Origin: Hemicentrotus pulcherrimus
Taxonomy: Eukaryota > Echinodermata > Echinoidea > Camarodonta > Strongylocentrotidae
DNA length: 10,107 nt
Reading direction: 5' to 3'
Assembly (NCBI GenBank): GCA_003118195.1
Contig: BEXV01003092.1
Location: forward strand, 20,197 to 30,303
This document shows, in pieces, positions 6,369 through 10,107 of the stretch. Numbering within the stretch: the first letter of the stretch is position 1; every line of letters starts with the position of its first letter. Below the pieces are notes generated by a model. It was not told where the DNA came from and ran no database searches. It was given only the letters and a program-made list of their open reading frames with translations. The position numbers and the translations under genes were made by a program.

Positions 6369-7551
6369 CGCTCTGCCTCCTTTCCTATTCGTATCATGTT
6401 GTTTCAATCCATGCCATTATAATATGCCCACTTTCATTCTGACAATGCTCATTCAATCCTGATGTAACTAATCACGCACAGGGTCACACACAAATAAGAT
6501 TCGAATTCGTGGGGGGCACAAAGGAAGGGTGAAACTCCCAACCCTAGCACATGACGTATTGCACCAGTAAAATTAACGGATTAAAAAAAAGGATATAATA
6601 TCTCTACTGTCTATATCTTTTCTTGATTTTATTAATCAAGTTTAAAAGCTTTTAAAAGTGTTAAGACCAATGTGTAATGGGCAGTCAAGTTCATCCCCTT
6701 TCGATACCCAGGGGCATAAATGGATACCCGGGAAGCGTTTGAAAATAGTCGTTAATGGGATCCTCTCTAAGCCCTAAATCGATCTTAAAATCGATTTGAA
6801 AATGAAAATAATGTATATAATTATTTGAAAATGGGTCATAAAACGTTATTTGTATCTTTAAGCTGCTTTTATTGTTGTATTATGTTATGACACAACATGT
6901 TGGGTTTTAAGAGTATATCGTGATGATACAGTTAACACAATCGCGAAGACTTTCGACAAATTAACTATTAAGGAGACCTTCAACACCTCATTGTTCTAGA
7001 TCTCATGGAAATAATGTCCGTATTACGTAATATATAATTGTAATGTTCAAGCATTCCAAAAGATGATAGACAAGGCTATTGAAATTACCTTTGGTTGATT
7101 AAAAAAAAAAAATATCGTGTTGTTGTTTGATCTTGCTCTTGTTCTTGTTTCTATTTGTTCTGGTTGTTTTAAAAGTGAAGCGGCCTTTAAATTTGTGGTA
7201 TTTATAGAATGTCCCTCGGTGTGTATAATCATGCCCAAACAATAAACACAGTATGTCAGTATATGAGTGATATTGAACAAAACATGCTCAGCATTTCTTC
7301 TTGCCATTAATTGTAACAATGGAAACATATTGAATAGTGGATGAGTAGGTATTCAATTCTTTAAAAGGTTTTGATAAAGACACATTCTTGATAGGATGTA
7401 AACAAAAAATGAGGCAAAATTAAAAATCGAAAAACGGTTCCTAAGAGAACTATTACCGTAAGAAGCTGATTTTTTGCACGAATACCAAGTTATCCTGGTA
7501 CCGTTGTTTCACACGCCGAGCCGTTGCCATATTCTATATAGCAGATTTCAC
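6366..7551. other. AT-rich unique sequence with small palindromes, no gene seen
   Basis: Small inverted repeats occur: CTTGATT/AATCAAG (6622-6628 with 6634-6640), the perfect palindrome TTAAAAGCTTTTAA (6642-6655), and AAATCGAT/ATCGATTT (6776-6783 with 6790-6797). The word GATACCC is repeated near 6705 and 6723. A 93-codon minus-strand frame (7328-7047) contains Asn and Phe runs from poly-T/A stretches and shows no recognisable domain, so I do not call it. Confidence 0.45.
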
Positions 7552-7606
7552 TTATGATGTTATAGTAGGAAATATCATAAAATGTTATTGTAGGAAACAT
7601 CATAAT
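7552..7606. repeat. 25-bp tandem duplication with inverted flanks
   Basis: Two adjacent 25-bp units, 7557-7581 and 7582-7606, match at 22 of 25 positions (core TGTAGGAAA or AGTAGGAAA followed by ATCATAA). In addition TTATGATGTT (7552-7561) is the reverse complement of AACATCATAA (7596-7605), so the block can also fold into a stem with a long loop. Confidence 0.8.
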
Positions 7607-8743
7607 ATTTTACCTATATCTCCACTTTCAATCGCTATTTATATTGGTACTACTCAAATACCAATGCCATTGTACTGTGAGCCATGTATCACACACGACA
7701 GTCCTAAGCCACACAATATCTCAAATATTGATGGACCACTTTACTTGAAATCTACAGGATTTTGAAAATGTTCTGTCACATAAATACATCGCGGGATAGA
7801 CGTGGATTTTGTTCTTCGGTTTAGCATGAGTAAACTATTTGAGGTTATTTCATTCAAACTGGGGAAACGAGGACCAACAAATTGCAAAGGGGGATCGATC
7901 AAATGAGATAATATTCAAATGGAATCGCATAATAACGAAGATAATGTAGATCTAGAGCGCATAATAAAAAGAAGAGGAGATGAGAAAAGGGGATCAGACT
8001 GAAGTACAAATTTGTTTCATTAATGTATAGCAGAAATAATGTCATTTTCGACTAAGGCAAATGAATTCAAATTTTCTTTATTAATAATCACTGTTTAACT
8101 ATTCATTAACTCTTCGAAATACATGTTTTTGTTTGTTTGTTTTTGTTTGTTTTGTATTGTACCGAAAAAATGGGATCCGTATACACTACACAATACATGC
8201 GTTTATTGTATTTCAATGCATTTTCATGTTTCATCAAATATAAAGTAAGAATTTTGGCTCCATTCTAAACTGATTATTTCGCAGGCAAATTATAGTCAAT
8301 GTATTTTGAAGAAAGCGATTTCATATCATAAGGATAAACGAAAACCCGGCAAGTAGAATGAAAATGTACTGTTTATTATTTGTTTAAGAATTGATGATCT
8401 TCTTTGTGGGCGTAAGGGGTGACATTCCTGGGCTGAATATCACGTTTGCAATTCCATTCATATTGAAAGCGATGAAAAATTATGAAAAGTTTTAAAACTC
8501 GAAATATAATTTTGTCAATAGGCCGTACTAAACTATATGCACAAATCTAAATAAAAATAGATCACTTAATTTGCACGAAAGATAAGGTCACTGATGCTCT
8601 AATATGAAGTAAGAGTTGCCCGAACAATAGTGATTTTAAAATGTTCATGGCTGCAGCCCTCACCACAGCCCCAACCCTCAAACTGCCTCATCCATGTAGA
8701 TATGATCTCCCGTCACCTTATTAGAAAACACTTTCACAATCCA
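7607..8743. other. AT-rich unique sequence, no gene seen
   Basis: No frame worth calling and no transposon ends are recognised. The only simple repeat is a GTTT-rich run at 8125-8157. A TTTCGCAG acceptor-like word ends near 8284 but has a weak pyrimidine tract and no supporting open frame. Confidence 0.45.
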
Positions 8744-8903
8744 GGGCCCCGTCTTACAAAGAGTTACGATTGATCCAAATCAATCTTAAGTCCAGCAATC
8801 AATCGCAAGTTTGCAGTCTCTTATCTCTTATGTACATAGTTGCGATTGATATCAATCACAAATACTGTTGCGATTGATATCAACTCTTTGTAAGACGGGG
8901 CCC
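8744..8903. mobile_element. Compact MITE with perfect 22-bp terminal inverted repeats
   Basis: The left end starts GGGCCCCGTCTTACAAAGAG (8744) and the right end is its exact reverse complement through 22 bases (8882-8903). The inner part carries repeated GATTGATATCAATC-type words: a 17-bp sequence starting GTTGCGATTGATATC occurs at 8839-8855 and again at 8867-8883, and inverted relatives (CAATCAATCGCAA) lie in the left half. The element is 160 bp with no coding capacity. It is typical of a miniature inverted-repeat element moved by a transposase supplied elsewhere. Target-site duplication is unclear: a single A flanks each side. The perfect ends argue for a relatively recent insertion or conserved ends. 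Confidence 0.85.
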
Positions 8904-9160
8904 AGCCCTCGTTTTGGAATATCCTGTGGTGTGTAAATGACGAACACGAATAGACCGTTATCGTGTCATAAGCTCCAAGTAACTATATAAATAAAGTTAT
9001 AAGTGTGAGAGTATAACAGCAGAAACGTAATGTTTCAAATAAAATATAACTTATCATGTTGTGCTTGCTCTAGTTTGGGGGTTAAAAAGCGGTTAACAGA
9101 CATGCTAGTTATAATGATCTGGCTTCATACTCGGATGAGCTACAAAAAAAGAGAGGAGTT
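8904..9160. other. AT-rich unique spacer
   Basis: Nothing recognised between the compact MITE and the short tandem duplication. Confidence 0.5.
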
Positions 9161-9194
9161 ATTTTGGAGTAAGCAAGATTTTGGAGTAAACTAG
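9161..9194. repeat. 17-bp tandem duplication
   Basis: ATTTTGGAGTAAGCAAG (9161-9177) is followed directly by ATTTTGGAGTAAACTAG (9178-9194), with 15 of 17 positions the same. A small local duplication, probably from replication slippage. Confidence 0.8.
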
Positions 9195-9243
9195 ATATTC
9201 TGTATTCTTTCAAAATGACAATGGTGTATAGCTATGGAGTGCG

Positions 9244-9300
9244 AGGCAGTGGTGTAACAGGTGGAACTTCAGGCATGTGCTCCCCCAATCGCTTGGTGAC
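9244..9300. repeat. Possible fragment of a dispersed repeat
   Basis: GGCAGTGGTGTAAC, a GGTGG word, and GCATGTGCTCCCCCAATC in this order remind me of a repeat common in marine invertebrate genomes, with a GCAGTGGCGTAAC-type start and a GTGCCCCCC-type block. This is from memory of the pattern, not an alignment. An A/G-rich stretch follows directly. Confidence 0.3.
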
Positions 9301-9380
9301 AAAAAAATGAAAAGTAAATACAAAGATAAGCGAGCAAAGAAAAAGAAAAAGCAAAGAAAAGGACTAGAGGAAAATGAGAA
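9301..9380. repeat. A/G-rich low-complexity block
   Basis: A mostly purine block on the plus strand with repeated AAAGAAAAAG-type words. Its minus-strand complement gives a 79-codon Phe/Leu-rich frame (9449-9210) that is not a credible protein. Confidence 0.75.
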
Positions 9381-9597
9381 GGTCATGGGTTCGAGTCCCT
9401 GTGCGGTATTTCTGTCATTTGGCAAAAAAAAATGATACCCACTCACCATTCGCCCTCCAGGTATTGAATTGGTACGTAGTAAGAAAACATTATGGATTCT
9501 TTGAATGCCATGAGGACGGAATCGGTAGCCGAACTCGAACTGGGGCGCCTTGCGTGATGAAAATGAGCACTATATTAAGTATCCAATATTATTTTAT
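9376..9597 (+). mobile_element. Degenerate second copy of the tRNA-derived SINE
   Basis: The B box GGTTCGAGTCC (9388-9398) is followed, in the same order as in the 4675-5022 copy, by GCGG, CTGTCATTTGGCAA (compare ATGTCCTTTAGCAA), CGCCCTCCAGGT (compare CCGCCCAGGT), AATTGGTAC (compare AACTGGGTAC) and a tail GAAAATGAGCACTATATTAA, then an ATATTATTTTAT end. The first half of the tRNA-like head is lost or replaced by the purine-rich block. The middle is shorter than in the other copy, and the tail GCGCTATATAA has decayed to GCACTATATTAA. The 85-codon plus-strand frame across it (9374-9631) is incidental. Confidence 0.65.
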
Positions 9598-9930
9598 ATT
9601 CGTTTTAATTGGAAGTAATGTACATAGATGAGTGCCTATAATTCTTTATCATTGCCAGGAGGCTGAAGAAACAAATGACTTTGGAAGAAGGATGAGGGAA
9701 TATGCCTTGATATAGCAGTATGAATATTATATGACTTGTTTACCCAAGGCAATAGACTGTATTTTGCTCGTAAGTATATGCCTGTCTGTGAATTCTAGCA
9801 CCCAAACTCGATTAAACCTCGTCTCATTCGAATGTCTGTTCACACTACCAAAGGACAAGAGCATGAAAAGAGATTGGAGAAGTGGAAACGTGCTGAATGA
9901 AGCCCGGGTCAAGTTCCACTAGAATTAATT
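9598..9930. other. Unique sequence, no gene seen
   Basis: Frames of about 60 codons exist on both strands (9731-9922 plus, 9912-9727 minus) and overlap each other. Neither has recognisable content. No repeat is visible until the 86-bp tandem array begins. Confidence 0.45.
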
Positions 9931-10107
9931 TCGATTCTAATATAGTTTTAAGATACTACCCGTGGACAATGAATTCTTCTTCTTTCTTCTTCTTCCATTT
10001 CTTCTTCTTCTTCTTCTCGATTCTAATATAGTTTTAAGATACTACCCGTGGACAATGAATTCTTCTTCTTTCTTCTTCTTCCATTTCTTCTTCTTCTTTC
10101 TCTCTTC
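9931..10107. repeat. 86-bp tandem repeat with TTC tracts, running off the window end
   Basis: One unit begins TCGATTCTAATATAGTTTTA at 9931 and the next begins identically at 10017, an 86-bp period. Positions 9931-10012 and 10017-10098 are identical for 82 bases; the copies then differ within the TTC tract. Each unit is about 43 bp of unique sequence followed by about 43 bp of TTC/TTTC repeats. Two copies are visible and the array may continue beyond the window. It could be a minisatellite, a recent slippage duplication or an assembly artefact. Confidence 0.92.

Noticed and set aside
6232..6462. Ser/Leu/Pro-rich plus-strand frames
   Set aside because: Translation of poly-C and (CT)n. The absence of stops is a property of the repeat.
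7047..7328. 93-codon minus-strand frame
   Set aside because: Contains poly-Phe/Asn from A/T runs, shows no domain or splice context, and has a length expected by chance in AT-rich DNA.
9210..9449. 79-codon minus-strand Phe/Leu-rich frame resembling a membrane protein
   Set aside because: The hydrophobicity comes from translating the complement of an A/G-rich block and a poly-A run.
9531..9545. Inverted second B box (GAACTCGAACTGG) suggesting a nested reverse SINE
   Set aside because: It matches the B-box consensus only partly, and no A box or body is found on that strand.
9374..9631. 85-codon plus-strand frame starting MRRSWVRVP
   Set aside because: This start is the usual translation of a tRNA-like SINE head around the B box, not a protein.
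1..10107. CRISPR array, operon, phage or bacterial mobile element
   Set aside because: No regularly spaced direct repeats, no closely packed reading frames and no ribosome-binding sites. The repeats seen are of animal type.

Overview
This looks like non-coding DNA from a eukaryote, most likely a marine invertebrate deuterostome. An echinoderm is my best guess, at modest confidence. The clues are an AT-rich background with long (CT)n/(GA)n, poly-C and (TTC)n microsatellites, a tRNA-derived SINE with an L2-like GCGCTATATAA tail present in several diverged copies, two non-autonomous inverted-repeat DNA elements, the palindrome TAGGCCTA, and a short TTAGGG-type telomeric stretch. Nothing suggests a bacterial, phage or organellar origin: there are no ribosome-binding sites, operons or long reading frames. 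No protein-coding gene can be called with confidence. The longest ATG-started frame is only 114 codons and resembles no family I know.

Layout. 1-677 is featureless AT-rich DNA. 678-1033 holds a telomere-like stretch and, 45 bp on, a 292-bp MITE with long imperfect inverted repeats. 1118-1565 holds a G-quadruplex-type G-rich block and a CT microsatellite. 1566-3425 is mostly unique sequence with a polypyrimidine tract, small hairpins, two good 3' splice-site look-alikes (ending at 2940 and 3185) and one exon-like open stretch (3186-3321). 3428-3970 has a GA/poly-purine tract, then a minus-strand frame of about 144 codons broken by a single stop.

4132-5022 contains a truncated SINE/LINE-like tail (minus strand) and the best-preserved SINE (plus strand). 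5466-6365 contains two CT tracts, an open minus-strand stretch, a strong hairpin and a tail-to-tail pair of SINE-related fragments. 6366-8743 is largely unique, with small palindromes and a 25-bp tandem duplication. 8744-8903 is a compact 160-bp MITE with perfect 22-bp inverted ends. 8904-9930 holds a 17-bp tandem duplication, a possible dispersed-repeat fragment, a purine-rich block and a second, degenerate SINE. From 9931 to the end of the window runs an 86-bp tandem repeat carrying TTC tracts, with 82 consecutive identical bases between its two visible copies.

There is no set of genes working together here. The window is best read as an intergenic or large-intron region shaped by short non-autonomous transposons and simple repeats. 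The observations most worth checking are the SINE family, the similar termini of the two MITEs, the near-identical 86-bp repeat at the end, and three weak exon candidates that need transcript or comparative evidence. I did not find a convincing undescribed system.
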